DNA from: Metellina segmentata
Lineage: Eukaryota; Arthropoda; Arachnida; Araneae; Tetragnathidae
NCBI GenBank assembly: GCA_947359465.1
Contig: OX375878.1
Span: forward strand, 77,048,416-77,112,415
DNA length: 64,000 bases
Direction of reading: 5' to 3'
Under the pieces are notes generated by a model. The model was not told the DNA's origin. It did not search any database and was given only the letters and a program-made list of their open reading frames with translations. This document shows positions 24,022-34,995 of this stretch, in pieces. A program made the position numbers and the translations under genes. Each line of letters starts with the position of its first letter. Within the stretch, counting starts at the first letter, position 1.

Positions 24022-25692
24022 TCAATGAGGTGTTTTCAGCTTTTTGTTTCAATTTTATTATGTTAGAGGATGAAAATCCATGAAAAATGGCGAATATATT
24101 ATTGAAATTGAAAAACTATTCCCCGATATATTAATTTTTAAATTTCTTTTCCGGTATTGGCGGGAAAAACAGGAATTTCGTAATGGCTGTTGTGTGACGT
24201 CACAGCGCATAGTAACCCACTGCGCTAGCGTTGCTATGGTTGTTTACATTCGTTTTCGCCATGTGTGTTTAGCTTGCTTCATTCTGTATAACGTTTTTAT
24301 CTAGAAGATTACGTGGAGAACAAAGTTTCTACATATAAATACTGTATAGTACCTGGATGTAAAAATACAAAAGTGAAAACGCCAGAAAAGTTATTTTTTT
24401 TTACGTTCCGAGAGATCCTGGGAAAGGAAAGCTTGGATAAAAGCTATGAGGAGAGACGATTTGTCACGTAAGACTTCTCTTAATTGCTGTGAATACCATT
24501 TTTTGGTAAGTAGTAATTTTAAGTTTGAAATTAATTTATTTTATATTTGATTGTTTTTATCTTGATATTTTCAGTGCTTACTAAGCTAATTTCATGGTAT
24601 TAATAATGCAACAATTTGTTTATCCAAAACTGCATTTTCAAACATAGTTTTCTTAAATATTACCCTGCTTTCCGTTCAAAGCTGTTATTCTGAGTGATAT
24701 TCAAGGCAATTTTAAAATAAGCATTATAAATCATCTGAATGTGTTAGTTTTTGGTATTAATTGAATAAGCTTGGTAATTCATACCATGAAATGCAAGATG
24801 TTAAAGCAAAACCAATGGTGTTTTTAAATGCTATTAGTTTATGATTTTTTTAATGTAAATTAATTATCACAAATTTAAAACTAATTTAATTTGTGATACA
24901 CAGTAGAATTAGTTAATAATCTAAAAGAATAAGTGATTATACATAAATGGCATAGTTTTAGAAATTCATTGGAAACAAACAATAATTTACTTTACATATT
25001 TATTTATCCAAGAATAATCTTAAATGCAATTTTTTTGGCTTACACAATTCTAAAAGTTACACTTTTCATGAACATTGATTGTTTTATTATATTTATTGTT
25101 AGAATTAATTTGCTTCCAACTTGATTGTTACATTTAGCAAAATGTTTATAATTTGGACAACTTCAGTAATGATACTTAGTGTAAAAGGGCTTTATGCATT
25201 TCTAAAAGATTTTCCAAAACTCTTCGAATATTTCTGTTCTGCATAATATTTTAAATTATTGATTGAACCTTTCACTTGTTTATATTTTTTATGATTGCCC
25301 TTTTGTAAACAGTATTTATACTAGTGATTATTTTGGTTCATGAAGTACTTTTTATAAACAGTTACTATCTTATTTACTGCTGCTTATGAAATAAATTTGC
25401 GAATCAATATAGACACGTGTTGATTTCATACAAGAGCGATTGCGAGTGTACAGGGAACATAGATGAGAGATGTAAACAAAAGCTCAGCTATGCGCAATGA
25501 CTTCACATCGAATGGCGGCCTGTTTTCGGATCACATGACTTTGTTTCGCTTTCAACAAAATTAAAATTGATTTTTTAATCATTTCAAAATTATTTTGAAA
25601 GTTTAAACGCAATATTTAAGGATTTTAAACTTAGAAATACTAGAAATGATCATTTGTAAGCAAAACCCTCGCACAAGCAAATACCTCATTAT
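24022..25692 (+). mobile_element. candidate THAP-type DNA transposon
   Basis: The outer parts are imperfect inverted copies: ATCAATGAGGTGTTTT on the left against ATAATGAGGTATTT on the right (minus strand), then TGACGTCACAGCGCATAG against TGAAGTCATTGCGCATAG, and GTTTACAT on both. Similarity in between is weak, so the repeats are old. A THAP-domain exon lies just inside the left repeat; no transposase domain was found, suggesting internal deletion. Confidence 0.5.
24305..24505 (+). pseudogene. THAP zinc-finger exon, frameshifted
   Basis: The translation reads YKYCIVPGCKNTKVKTPEKL, then FFYVPRDPGK, then RKAWIKAMRRDDLS and SLNCCEYHFL. This fits the C2CH THAP layout: CxxxxC near the start, W in the middle, CxxH at the end, and the xVPxD block. 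Two shifts are needed, at a run of ten T and shortly after GGGAAAGG; either could be decay or homopolymer sequencing error. The exon is preceded by a pyrimidine-rich tract ending TTTTTATCTAG and followed by GGTAAGTAG, good acceptor and donor matches, with an in-frame stop upstream of the acceptor. THAP domains bind DNA and occur in P-type transposases and host regulators; the surrounding inverted repeats favour a transposon origin. Confidence 0.7.
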
Positions 25693-25910
25693 GGGGTTTA
25701 TTTTATTTTTATTTTTTATTGTTCTTGTCTTTTTTTTTTCTTTTTTTCTATTTCCTTTTTTTCTCCCTATTTCTCCAATCAAATAAGAGATGCGTAAGCA
25801 GTTGATCGGCTGTCGCTACCACACAGGGGTGTGTGCACACATAAGTCACTTGTTTATATGTTTATTTAGACAAGGGCACAAGCCATTGTCAATTCTATAT
25901 ATTCTTTTCT

Positions 25911-26041
25911 TTTTATATAGTGTATAGCTTTTTATATAGTGTATAGCTTTTTATATAGTGTACAGCTTTTTATATAGTGTATAGCTTTTTTTATATTGTA
26001 TAGCTTTTTATATAGTGTTTTACAGCTTTTTGTTATAGTGT
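25911..26041. repeat. 19-bp minisatellite, about six copies
   Basis: The unit GTATAGCTTTTTATATAGT recurs with a 19-bp period and minor length changes. It follows a T-rich stretch at 25700-25780. Confidence 0.9.
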
Positions 26042-26214
26042 TGAATTAGCAGTTTTACGATTTAGGGGTACAAGCAGGGGCTGACTATCCACAACTGGTA
26101 GGTACTGTTCAAAGATTTGTTCGGCTAAAGAATTTCAAAACTAACATTTTTTGCCATTCAATCACAAATTGCCAATAAGGTAAACAAACTGTACAAAAAT
26201 GGTCACAAAAGATT

Positions 26215-28470
26215 GAAGTCTGTCTAACTTCACAGCACTCCTAACGTTTGCAAAAGACATTCAAGAAATTATAGAAACCGGCAAACACACAGTTAAGTCA
26301 AGGAAACTACGCATTCTGAAAGAATTAGAGATTCTCAAGATCACATATATTAAGCAAACGGAAAAAATTGCATACCTTGAAGGGAAGATCAAGGACCAAG
26401 AAACTATAAAGATAATAAGCGATTCCATAACGAAAGACATAGGTGACACGATTCAAAGGGAGCTCACAAACCTTAATACCGAGAAGAAAAAAAACATCAC
26501 TAAAAACGAACAAAGTCGCATGCGGGAGCAGTTAGACGAGAAACCGAATATAAGGGACCAGTAACGGGGAAAACCTCAAGACGGTTATTATTAAATCAAA
26601 ATGCCAACAGACCGGACAACAACTCAAGGACGAAATTAAAAAGACTCTGGGAGACAACACACAGAATTTCAAATTAAAAGGACTCTACGTCGCCAAAAAA
26701 ATAACTTAATCATCAAAACATCCTCACATGAGGATAGTGAAGACATTAAATCTATAAAAGAGGCTGATAACACTCTAAAAGAGGATTTTACTGTTAGAAT
26801 TCCAGCAACCAGAAAGAAACACATCATTGTACATGGGATCCCGAAGGGAACAAACCCAGAGAAACTAGTGCAGGCTCTCTGTAACAAAGTCAACGTCCAA
26901 AAACCGGCAGAAATCAAAACGCGTATTTTTATTGACAAAAAGGAGGTGACGCACGCAGTATGCTACCTATAAATGGCAACAGCGAACAAACTGCTGACCA
27001 CCAAAAATTTAGTATTTGCCTTCGAGCACTGCTCGATCAGAGGGTACAAATCAACAATAAGATGTTTTAACAGTCAGGGCTTCTGTCATACTGCACATGC
27101 GTGCAAGGAAAAGACGATGTGCGGAAACTATGCCCAAAATCACTCAACAAGGTAGTGCGCAAACACTATTAAGGTTTGCATTAATTGCACCATGAACAAC
27201 CAAATATACGAAACTGAACTACCCACAAACCACATCGCGTCAGACAGAGGATGTCCTAGCTACGTGACAGCGACAAAAAATAACACCAGCGGATCAGAAC
27301 AACTCATAACGAGAGCCAAGCCAATAGAGCTATCAAACGCAAGCCATACCGTCCAGGAAGTATATTTGAACACATCTAATTGAATTAGAATTTATTCAAT
27401 AGACTCACTCTTCTAACTTGGCTTACTAGACTAGACCTATTCGTCTTTCTTTTTTTTTTTCTTTTTCATTTTAAATTTTTTCTAATTGTTCTCATCTTAA
27501 GAGTTCTGTACTGCAGGATTATGTAGTTCCTACAGCAAAACCTCAAAATTGTAGGCGGCAACATCTCTAGCCTCTGGCATTCTTGAAACGGAAAACATAG
27601 ATGTGGCCCTCCTGCAGGAACCATATACCTATAACAGAAATGCTGCCAGGCTTTCCATCCCACTGGCAAAAGATCCTATCAGGGACGGGGAGAGCTGCTA
27701 CAATTGTCAGGAATCAAAACATAATGGCAACCATCCTGGAAAATAAGGAAAACACCATTGTTGTAAGTGCCAAAATCTGGAGAGAAGAGGAAGTGGTTAC
27801 ATCAACTACCTACGCTTCCCCTAACCTGAATATCGAGGATAACCTTAATGAACTATTGGGGTATTGCAGCTCGACAACCAACCAAATACTCGGTGGAGAT
27901 TTTAATGCTCACAGCAGAATATGGGCATACAACGGCGAAGATGTGAGGGGTCGCCAACTCCTGAATTTCATTGCTGAAAACGGCCTAGTCGTATGCAATA
28001 CCCAGGGAGCCAAGCCAACCTTCAGGAGAGGTGAACCGGACCTAACGCTAACAGCGGGCCCAATCAGAGGACACATATCTAACTGGGAAGTCAAGCATCT
28101 GGGAGTCGAGAGCGATCATCTGTCAATCCTCTTCGAGATTGAGGCCCAATGTACCCAAATACTGAAAAATAGATTCAAAACAATAAACGGGAACCATAGA
28201 AAATTTAGAGAAATATTGCAAAAACAGGTTATTAATAGCCACCCTCTCCGAACCACCAATAAACAAGAAATAGAAACGACAACAGACAATTTAACGGCTG
28301 TCATACAGAAAACAATGGAACAAGCATTCAAGAGGAAAACAGTTAATAAGATTAATAAAATACCATGGTGGACACAAGAACTTAAAATTCAAAGGAAACT
28401 GGTCAGAGCTCTGAGAAGAAGGTTTCAGGACGAAACGGAACAAGCAGCCAGGGAATGTGGGCAGATTGTG
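26215..28470 (+). mobile_element. non-LTR retrotransposon, gag plus endonuclease half
   Basis: ORF1 (gag-like) is followed by the 5' part of ORF2 in the same orientation. The RT and RNase H domains are missing: similarity stops near 28460. The order gag with CCHC knuckle then endonuclease suits the jockey or I superfamily. Confidence 0.8.
26240..27383 (+). pseudogene. non-LTR ORF1 (gag-like), degenerate
   Basis: The first open piece (26240-26563) is lysine- and glutamate-rich and probably coiled coil (LRILKELEILKITYIKQTEK, then IAYLEGKIKDQ). Next come QQLKDEIKKTLGDNTQNFKL and, after a shift, LKEDFTVRIPATRKKHIIVH and RIFIDKKEVTHAVCYL. A degenerate zinc knuckle follows at about 27057-27155: CFNSQGFCHTAHACKEKTMC, with spacing close to CX2CX4HX4C but with substituted cysteines, then CGNYAQNHSTR. 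Such proteins bind the element RNA. At least three frameshifts or stops make it non-functional. Confidence 0.75.
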
Positions 28471-28539
28471 TGTAGTTTTTTCAGAATTCTGCATGTATTC
28501 AATGATCGGAATTTTGTTTCTATTTGTATGTATGTGTAA
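27601..28539 (+). pseudogene. non-LTR ORF2 endonuclease domain, truncated
   Basis: This 312-codon open frame is the longest in the window. It carries ILGGDFNAHSRIWAYNGEDV (catalytic D and N of the endonuclease/exonuclease/phosphatase fold) at about residues 97-116 and GVESDHLSILFEI (the SDH histidine) at about 168-180. KFREILQKQV and IPWWTQELKIQRKLVRALRR belong to the linker before RT in jockey-type ORF2s. The true ORF2 start lies upstream in another frame (AxLLQEPY-like codons near 27590), so the methionine at 27601 is not the natural start. After RRFQDETEQAARE the family similarity ends and the remaining residues are unrelated read-through. Confidence 0.85.
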
Positions 28540-28734
28540 CAGTACTTTATATATTGCAGATAGTATATTAATTATGATTTACATGGTAATTTCTTGGCGG
28601 TATATGTGTATTTCGACCAACTTTTCCTAAAGTCTTTTTGTTTGAATACGTAATGGCTTGTAGAATTCTGTTTCATAAAAATAAACAAAATATTTTTTTA
28701 ATTACGTTGAGGAATGGGTCGTATTGACCATTTC

Positions 28735-30160
28735 CCTTCATGCAGCCCAATATAAACTAGCCTTTGAAATATAGTTTTCAAGAGATAGAAAGTTAAAATT
28801 TGAGTTGGATAAAGTAGCACAAACTGTCAAGTAGCTAAAATTCATAGTCTCATCAGTGGAACGTAAAGGGCAGTCAGGGGTGTCTTTCACACCAATCCGG
28901 TGGAGATGCCCTTGGAGATAGTCATGTCCGTTTAAAATTCTGAAGTTGACCGCAAAGATTCGTTTGGGGAGATCCATTGGGACCGGATTACATAGTAGGC
29001 TTTCACAGATTTTACCCTTAGCATCAGTTTCTTGAGTTTCGTGTATGTATCTCCCCTCTGATCTTACAAAGGTGGAAAATGCCTGGTTGTATTGTAAGTC
29101 AATAAAAGGCTGTGGAAGGTTGCAACCAGGTTTAGCCAGCGATTCTGCCTTCTCATTACCGGGAATGTCGATTGGAAGAGGACCGTCCAACCAGCACAGT
29201 TGAGTTCGTAAATTTTTGTTTTGCCTCTTCTACAAATTCCGAATCGCTATTGTGGGAAGAGCAGAGGTAGAGAATGGCTGCCTGTGAATCAACAAGAAAA
29301 TCAGCGTGTCTGTAGGAAGTATTTAAGTCGGATAAATAAGTTGTCGCTTGTCCAATGACCTCAATTTCAGCCTCAAAGTTCGTAGTATTCAAACCCACAT
29401 CACATGAACCCTCGAAAAACCTCGCACAATAATAACCGGCTCCGGCTATACTGTCCTCCTGGGCAGAACTCTCGGTATATGTATGGAACCAGGTATCCTT
29501 TGGATATCTAGTTGCAATGATTTCCAGGGTATGAGCACGGAGAACAGTACGAAGAGCATCACTCTTTTTCTCTTGAAAATTAATTCAAAGGTTTGATGAT
29601 GGAAAACTGAGGGAAACTCTCCTTTTAAGTCAGAAAGGCTGACGAGTATCCTTTTTAATATTGTATTTATTCAATAGGGTCTCGGATTTAGAAAAGAATG
29701 ATTGATGTGTTTTAAGTCTTTTTCTAGCAGGTATCAATTCCCGCCAGTGCTGAAGGGAAGTCTTTTACATTTTTCAAATTGTTTAAGAAATTGTTTCTCT
29801 GTTCTAACTTTAAAAGGTTCAAACCAGTTTGAATGTCTAGGGCAGTAATAGACGTGGAGCAGGCAGCGGAAGAAATAAGTCTGAGGGCTTTGTTCTGGAC
29901 CCTATCCACATTGTCGCCATAGCAATCGGATGCTGTGGCCAGAAGCTCACCTCCATAGTCCAGGACAGGTCTTTCATACGATTTGTACGTGGAAGCGAGA
30001 ACATCCTGAGATGAACCCCACGTAACACCTGACAGTCTTTTAAGGAGACTAAGTCTGCTCTCGCCTTTTTCAGCATTCTCTTCAGCTTGTCTTCTCTACG
30101 ATAATTTATTGTCAAAAGTAACGCCGAGATACTTGAATTTTTTTTTGTTTACAGAGATCT
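28735..30160 (-). pseudogene. non-LTR ORF2 C-terminal half (RT tail, RNase H), degenerate
   Basis: On the minus strand the order is: RT thumb region (DRVQNKALRLISSAACSTSI then TALDIQTGLNLLKLEQR, 29724-29909, with frameshifted continuation upstream to 30115), RNase H (NFEAEIEVIGQATTYL with the catalytic E, ADFLVDSQAAILYL with the catalytic D, 29156-29398; GNEKAESLAKPG further on), and the C-terminal region NGHDYLQGHLHRIGVKDTPD followed by CPLRSTDETMNFSYLTVC (28738-29190), a gag-like C-H-C pattern. The RT catalytic core is missing. It faces the 26.2-28.5 kb element, so the two halves are not collinear. Confidence 0.82.
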
Positions 30161-30379
30161 CGGCTTTTATATTTATTTATATTTATATTTTTTATATAAA
30201 TAAAATACACAAAAACACAACCTTTTAAGTAAGATATGAACTTCATATTTTAAAATTACCCTGTGAGTTAAAATAAAATTATTTTAATCTAAGATGTGTT
30301 ACGATAAATTAGAAGTGTTAGCCATATGTTGTGCAGTTGAAAGATATTTCTAAATAGACTTCGAATAGGTGTAGGTATT

Positions 30380-30495
30380 TAATTGACGTCGCACTGAAAC
30401 GACACAGTGGGCTATTGGCTACGGTTCGGGATGAACCCCCGAAGGGATAGATACGAACACCACGTAATTTTGAACTACGGTCAGATGAGAAAATC
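30380..30495 (-). mobile_element. SINE family 1, tail fragment
   Basis: The plus strand reads TTAATTGACGTCGCACTGAA, then GGGCTATTGGCTACGG and CACGTAATTTTGAACTACGG, the inverted 3' part of the family core. Confidence 0.65.
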
Positions 30496-30582
30496 AACTT
30501 ATCTTAGGAAAAACTTTGGTAGTTTGTCTTACAGCAGGAATGAGAGGAATATGAAAGGGATTATATGGATAGATACATTATA

Positions 30583-31674
30583 CAGTCACTACCGGCTATA
30601 TGGTCACCCTCTTATAAGGTCACCCCGCATATACATATACACCCCGTCTAACATAATAAGGAACATGTGTAAAGCGCACCGCTTATAAAGTAATTTTATT
30701 GTTCTGCTTATCGGTTATATGGTTTTTTATCTTTCGCAATGATGCTATCGTTTTTTTTTAAGAACAATAATTGTTGTAACATTTTGAGACGGGGAGCAAC
30801 ATACGGAATGACCAGAAGAAAAAGAGTCTTTGCGACCCTGGAGAGGACCTGAATTTACGCCTTTACTTCTCTCCCCTTCCCCCATTTCTCACTCGACGTT
30901 GAATCATCGTCGGCGGTGACCTCCCCCCCCTCAATTCTCTTCCTCCTCAAGCATAACAAATGAAAATCTGTCTGTTTATTGGTTAAAGTTATATCTCAAG
31001 GGTTGAAAAGTACGTTGAAATCGAGACGGAAAGAGTAGGGAAAAATTTTGTTTCATTTGAATCATACGTGACGAATAAGAACGTTCATTTATGTTAATAA
31101 ATTTTTTTAGTTTGTTTTAGTCTGCTGACAAATTGTTCCTCTGTGCAAAATGAAAACGGAAACGAAAAAAATTAATTTAGAGTAAGTGTTCTTTTATGCT
31201 GTTGCCATTCCAAAAAAACAATAATAATTAAATTCCATTAAATTCATTTTAAAATGTTCTAGATTGAATTTTAAATTTCGCCCCGACCCAAAAATTGTAA
31301 AAAATGTGGATTACCTGTGTGACAAATCCCATTACTGTAAGTGTCGTAGATTCGTCAGGACTGTGGTAACGAAAAACAGAAAAATGAACACTTTCTTATA
31401 TAATAGTAACGATAAGTGAACATGGATGCACGTACGTATACATACTATACTTAGATTGGTAAGGTAAGCTAATAAATTTTACTTAGTTTCTTACTGTAGT
31501 TTTTACTTCGCGATTTAATTTTTAAACTGTTCTTAAAAGTTTAATTATTTGTTTATGAGCACTATATTCTGATAGGTGAATATAATCCTGCCATAATTAA
31601 TTACTGTACTATTGTTCCGCATATATGGTCACCCCGCTTATATGGTCCTATTTTTCTGGACCGCCGTATGACTG
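30583..31674 (+). mobile_element. pogo/Tigger-like element, non-autonomous
   Basis: The left end CAGTCACTACCGGCTATATG then GTCACCC is mirrored on the right by GGTCACCCCGCTTATATGG and CCGCCGTATGACTG. TA flanks both ends (30581-30582 and 31675-31676). Near 30810 the plus strand reads MTRRKRVFATLE, similar to the RKRxxxTLEEK start of pogo/CENP-B type proteins, then loses frame. A Helitron-like fragment occupies about 30960-31415. Confidence 0.75.
30960..31415 (-). mobile_element. Helitron-like element, family C, 5' part
   Basis: It aligns with 41630-41919 through GCAAAATGAAAACGGAAACG, GTTGCCATTCCAAA, AAAATGTTCTAGATT and a TAAGTGTCGTAGATTCGTCA block. The end at about 31410 (ACTATTATATAAGAAAGTG on the minus strand) is an eroded version of the intact end at 41919. 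The CTAG end is missing or unrecognised. Confidence 0.55.
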
Positions 31675-31676
31675 TA

Positions 31677-31856
31677 TATACATATTTATGTCCGAAATAT
31701 ATTGCAGAAGCTATAAAAAAGTTAAACGATGTTAGAAATTATTTTTTGTACATTTTAAGATGTTTGCATTTTTCTCTAAGTAAAGTTAATAATCTAATAT
31801 CTTTTCAATCAAAATTTAACCAATTCACCACGAGCAACGCCGGGTAATTCTGCTAA
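31677..31856 (+). mobile_element. Helitron-like element, family B, 3' end
   Basis: It matches 49240-49405 (GTCCGAAATA, TGCAGAAGCTAT, ATTTAACCAATTCA) and ends GAGCAACGCCGGGTAATTCT plus GCTAA followed by T, a CTRR|T end. Confidence 0.6.
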
Positions 31857-31876
31857 TCATTTATGTAATCCATAGA

Positions 31877-32215
31877 CTAGCAGAAATACCCGGCTTTGCT
31901 CTGGTTGAATTAATAATGTGTTGATTAAAAAGTCATCATCAATTCTTTTTCATAAAAGTCCATAGATATCCATTAGAACAATCTCAAATATTTTTTTCAA
32001 ACACAAACTTTTCTGTAAGTATACTTAACTGTTAGGAGTTGAGCCCTTTTAATTAAAGGTGTTTATTATTTTTTATAAAACAAAAAAATAATCACAGGTT
32101 ATTCAGAGTTTTGTAAATATTTAGTACCATTATAATAGCACGGATAAGTTTCTATAACTAAATTTATATTAATCCTACAATAAACCAATAAACTTTAAAA
32201 GCAAGTGGCACCCAT
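31877..32215 (-). mobile_element. Helitron-like 3' end, opposite orientation
   Basis: On the minus strand it ends CAGAGCAAAGCCGGGTATTT then CTGCTAG followed by T, mirroring the end at 31856. The two 3' ends face each other 20 bp apart. The upstream extent is uncertain. Confidence 0.45.
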
Positions 32216-32726
32216 CATTCTCAGTTTCACAAAATCTCACGTAAAAACGAGATCCACATATGGTGAAGAAAAGCGGAAACTGTTACAACACAGGAAAGCA
32301 TATGTTTCGAACTACAAAAACCTTTCGCTAGCAGATGTCTAACACTCGCTTTTCCTCTCTTTCCAACTGTACACAGAAGAGATCGCACAAACTTTGGCCG
32401 CAGGTAACGATTCAAAAATGTATTATTCAGCTCTAAAGATAGATCTTGTTCTTCAGAAAAATCGATTTCCCGATTCACCGGATGTCGATAGCGATGTTCC
32501 CTTCTTGCTAAGCGGAGAATTAAGAAATAAATACCTTTTTGTATCGAATTGGTCCTAAGACATCTTCGGGTACTGCAGGGGACTTCAAATGCAATTTCTG
32601 CTTTTGCATATAACTTAGTTTGTAAAAATTTCTTTGCGTATGCCCTTAAGTAATTTCTTCATTTTGTGAACAATAAATTTTTCTTTCTTTCAGTCTTTTA
32701 TTTCAGAATTCAGAGTATTATATAGG
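32216..32726. other. unassigned; 83-codon minus-strand open frame
   Basis: The frame at 32227-32478 (minus; begins MNREIDFSEEQDLSLEL) is of even composition and continues upstream without a stop as REHRYRHPV. I do not recognise it. It may be an exon-like remnant of a mobile element; there is no decisive signal. Confidence 0.25.
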
Positions 32727-32950
32727 AGGTAGGTAGGCAGTTGAATTTAAGTCGTACTGAAGCAACAGGACGGGCTATTTGAGACGGTCGTCGGGATCAG
32801 TGCCGAAGTAAAAAATAATCATAGGACAAATTTTGACTGCTATCATATGACGAGAACATTACCTTAGCTGACACAATATTCTCCAAACTTCCACATTACT
32901 CCAACGTGAGGATATTTGAGGCCATGACAAATTTAAACGTGCACCAACCC
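32727..32950 (-). mobile_element. SINE family 1 copy, diverged
   Basis: The plus strand shows GGTAGGTAGGCAG (tail), AAGTCGTACTGAAGCAACAG, TTCTCCAAACTTCCACATTA and CAACGTGAGGATATTTGAGG, the inverted family core with heavy substitution in the middle. Confidence 0.7.
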
Positions 32951-32954
32951 ATGT

Positions 32955-33330
32955 ATAGTAGTGGGAAAAAACGAACCATACTTCATTCCTCTAAACAATT
33001 AAATTTAAAAAGTGCAGACACAGCACGGCCGTGAGCATCGCAAAGATTTTCAATGGGATTAAGGTCGAGCGAGTACACCGGCCAAACCATACACCCAATC
33101 CCTTACACGTTTGTCATCTAGCTCCAGGGCAAATCTCGACTCATTCGTGAACATGATGACCAACCTGTTGAATGATTACTGGGACATAACTAGTTCTCCA
33201 GAGTCAGAAATCCCCTTTTTTAGAACATTTTCACTCACAAACACTACCATAGTCTGTGCCAGAGCTCTCTCTAGATACAATGTAATCAAATAGAGGATTT
33301 TACATGTAGTCGTGTACAGACACCTACTCT
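32955..33330 (-). pseudogene. Tc1-like transposase remnant
   Basis: The minus strand reads FTNESRFALELDDKRVRDWV, equivalent to the FSDESRF block with D changed to N, then after a deletion and shift CTRSTLIPLKIF / SLDLNPIENLCDAHGRAVSA, the PDLNPIENLWD block. The segment between the first and third catalytic residues is deleted. Inverted ends were not found. Confidence 0.7.
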
Positions 33331-33604
33331 ATCAAAGGCATTCGGTATTAAACTCAACAAAGAAGGTGCCTGAATTTTTAGATGAAAGAAATTAGATGCC
33401 TGAATGGTGAAAATAGTTTAGATGTTGAAGTGTGTCATCCAAAATAGTATTGAATTTTAAACTTTTACTAAAATACACAAATGAATGTCTTATCCTGAAA
33501 AGAAAATGTTTGTTGATTTTTTTTCTTATTTTATGAATTTTATCTTAGCATATTAAGATACAATTGATTTTGCGTACTATAATCATCAGATAATGACTGG
33601 TAAA

Positions 33605-33865
33605 ATTTTAACCTATCGGCCATGGCCAGATTTCGAAGTGGCCACCTTAAAAGTATAAAATTTCAGAACGGGGAGAGAATTTTCCCTCCTTGTTCCTGTT
33701 CCCTACCTGCCAGTCCTGATCACCTTCTTCTCTGTCTTGGCGCTTCGTATAAGCAGCTGTTGGTTAATCAGGACTTTTTGCAGGTATATGGGGATCTGCC
33801 ACGACGGGCCTTCTGGACCTAATGTAGGCTTTCCTACACCAGGGGGATGTGCAACAACAACAAAA

Positions 33866-33868
<3 letters not shown>
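33605..33868 (+). pseudogene. non-LTR ORF2 C-terminus and 3' end, 5'-truncated
   Basis: The frame from 33622 reads RFRSGHLKSIKFQNGERIFP, then PASPDHLLLCLG and a stop at 33820. This H..C-type C-terminal tail (RFxSGHxKSLxF, then SPDHLLxCLG) is characteristic of a non-LTR family I associate with spiders. The 3' untranslated part ends GATGTGCAACAACAACAAAA, a short (CAA)n tail, and then runs into (TA)n. The 5' truncation just before the coding tail is typical of incomplete target-primed reverse transcription. Confidence 0.75.

Positions 33869-33903
<35 letters not shown>
33869..33903. repeat. (TA)n microsatellite
   Basis: About 16 TA units followed by a short T run, directly after the non-LTR tail. 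Confidence 0.95.
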
Positions 33904-33905
<2 letters not shown>

Positions 33906-33963
33906 TTTCAATTAAATATTTATATTTTCGCAAGAGATTGTGACGTTACGTTGAATTCACATT

Positions 33964-34249
33964 TGGTTTGCTTCTCAAATCAACACCTCGTGCCGCTCCG
34001 TTATAGCTGTTATCTAATAGGCTACAAATTCCCTTTTGGTTTGCGAAGCAAGCCAACACGACGGGCAACTCTGATGTTGTCCAATTGGCCACAAATTCCT
34101 GGTTTGCAAAGCAAGCCAGCAAGATGGGCAACTCCTTATGGCTGCTATCCAATAGGCTACAAATTCCTCATTTTGTTTGCGAAGCAAACCAATAAACCCA
34201 CAAAAACCAACTGGCACGGACAACGCCGGGCTAGCCATGAAGTGACTAG
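33964..34249 (+). mobile_element. Helitron-like 3' end with about 67-bp tandem units
   Basis: About three tandem units carry GGTTTGCGAAGCAAGCCAAC, GGGCAACTC and AATAGGCTACAAATTCC. The segment ends GGCACGGACAACGCCGGGCT then AGCCATGAAGTGACTAG followed by T. The same end, inverted, is at 41041. Confidence 0.6.
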
Positions 34250-34289
34250 TAAACTATAAAGCTAATATTATTTCTGCTCGTAGCCATTA

Positions 34290-34995
34290 TAAATTCCGAT
34301 TTTATTTTGGCGATGTGCAGAAATTGTATTCCAAGTAACGTCAGAATACGTAAAGGAAGCACGTTCTATCACTCAAAAAAAAATTACCTCCTCCTCTTAC
34401 AATAAGTTTGGCCTAAATCTTATTATGGATATAGATATAGATTCTTATATAGGGTAACTATTTTATATATGAAATCTTATATGTATAATTTATAATCAAC
34501 ATTGTTTTATTCATAATCAACATCAAACTAATAAAACCTTACTGCTTCAAGCACGTTTCTACAAACTCGCGCATCTCTACATATCGTCTCTACAAATCTT
34601 CGTGACAGAGACGATGCACGGAATAACAACGATCAAGTTCAAAGAAGTACTTCCGAATTTACATTGGAGACGTGCAGAAATTGTGTTCGAAAAACACCAC
34701 GTGACGTCGCTTCCAGGATACATACAGGAAGCACATTCTATCTCAAAAACACTACCACCGCGTATAAAAAGTTTGACCGTAATCCTCTTATAGATATAGA
34801 TTCTTAGGTAAAAAACTATTTTATTTATGAAATTTTATATGCATAAGTTGTTCGCAATCAACCATCAAACTAACAAAACCTTAATACTGTAACAACGAGT
34901 GTCTACACAAATTGAGATACACATATCTACATATTTTCTCTACAAAATTTCGTGACAGAGGCAATACACAGAATGACAACGATCGTCCCAGATAA
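34290..34995. repeat. about 355-bp tandem duplication
   Basis: Two units share ACGTGCAGAAATTGT, GGAAGCAC.TTCTATCTCA, TATAGATATAGATTCTTA, CATCAAACTAA.AAAACCTTA and TTCGTGACAGAG. A third unit is only begun at about 34960. No coding sequence was recognised in it. Confidence 0.75.

Noticed and set aside
26261..26938. minus-strand open frames of 62-89 codons
   Set aside because: They are antisense to the gag-like ORF1, which has coiled-coil and zinc-knuckle character on the plus strand.
27909..28494. minus-strand open frames of 61-71 codons
   Set aside because: They are antisense to the non-LTR endonuclease, whose plus-strand frame carries the catalytic motifs.
33849..34259. 136-codon plus-strand frame
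   Set aside because: It starts in the TA microsatellite and then translates the about 67-bp tandem units of a Helitron-like end; minus-strand frames there repeat in the same way.
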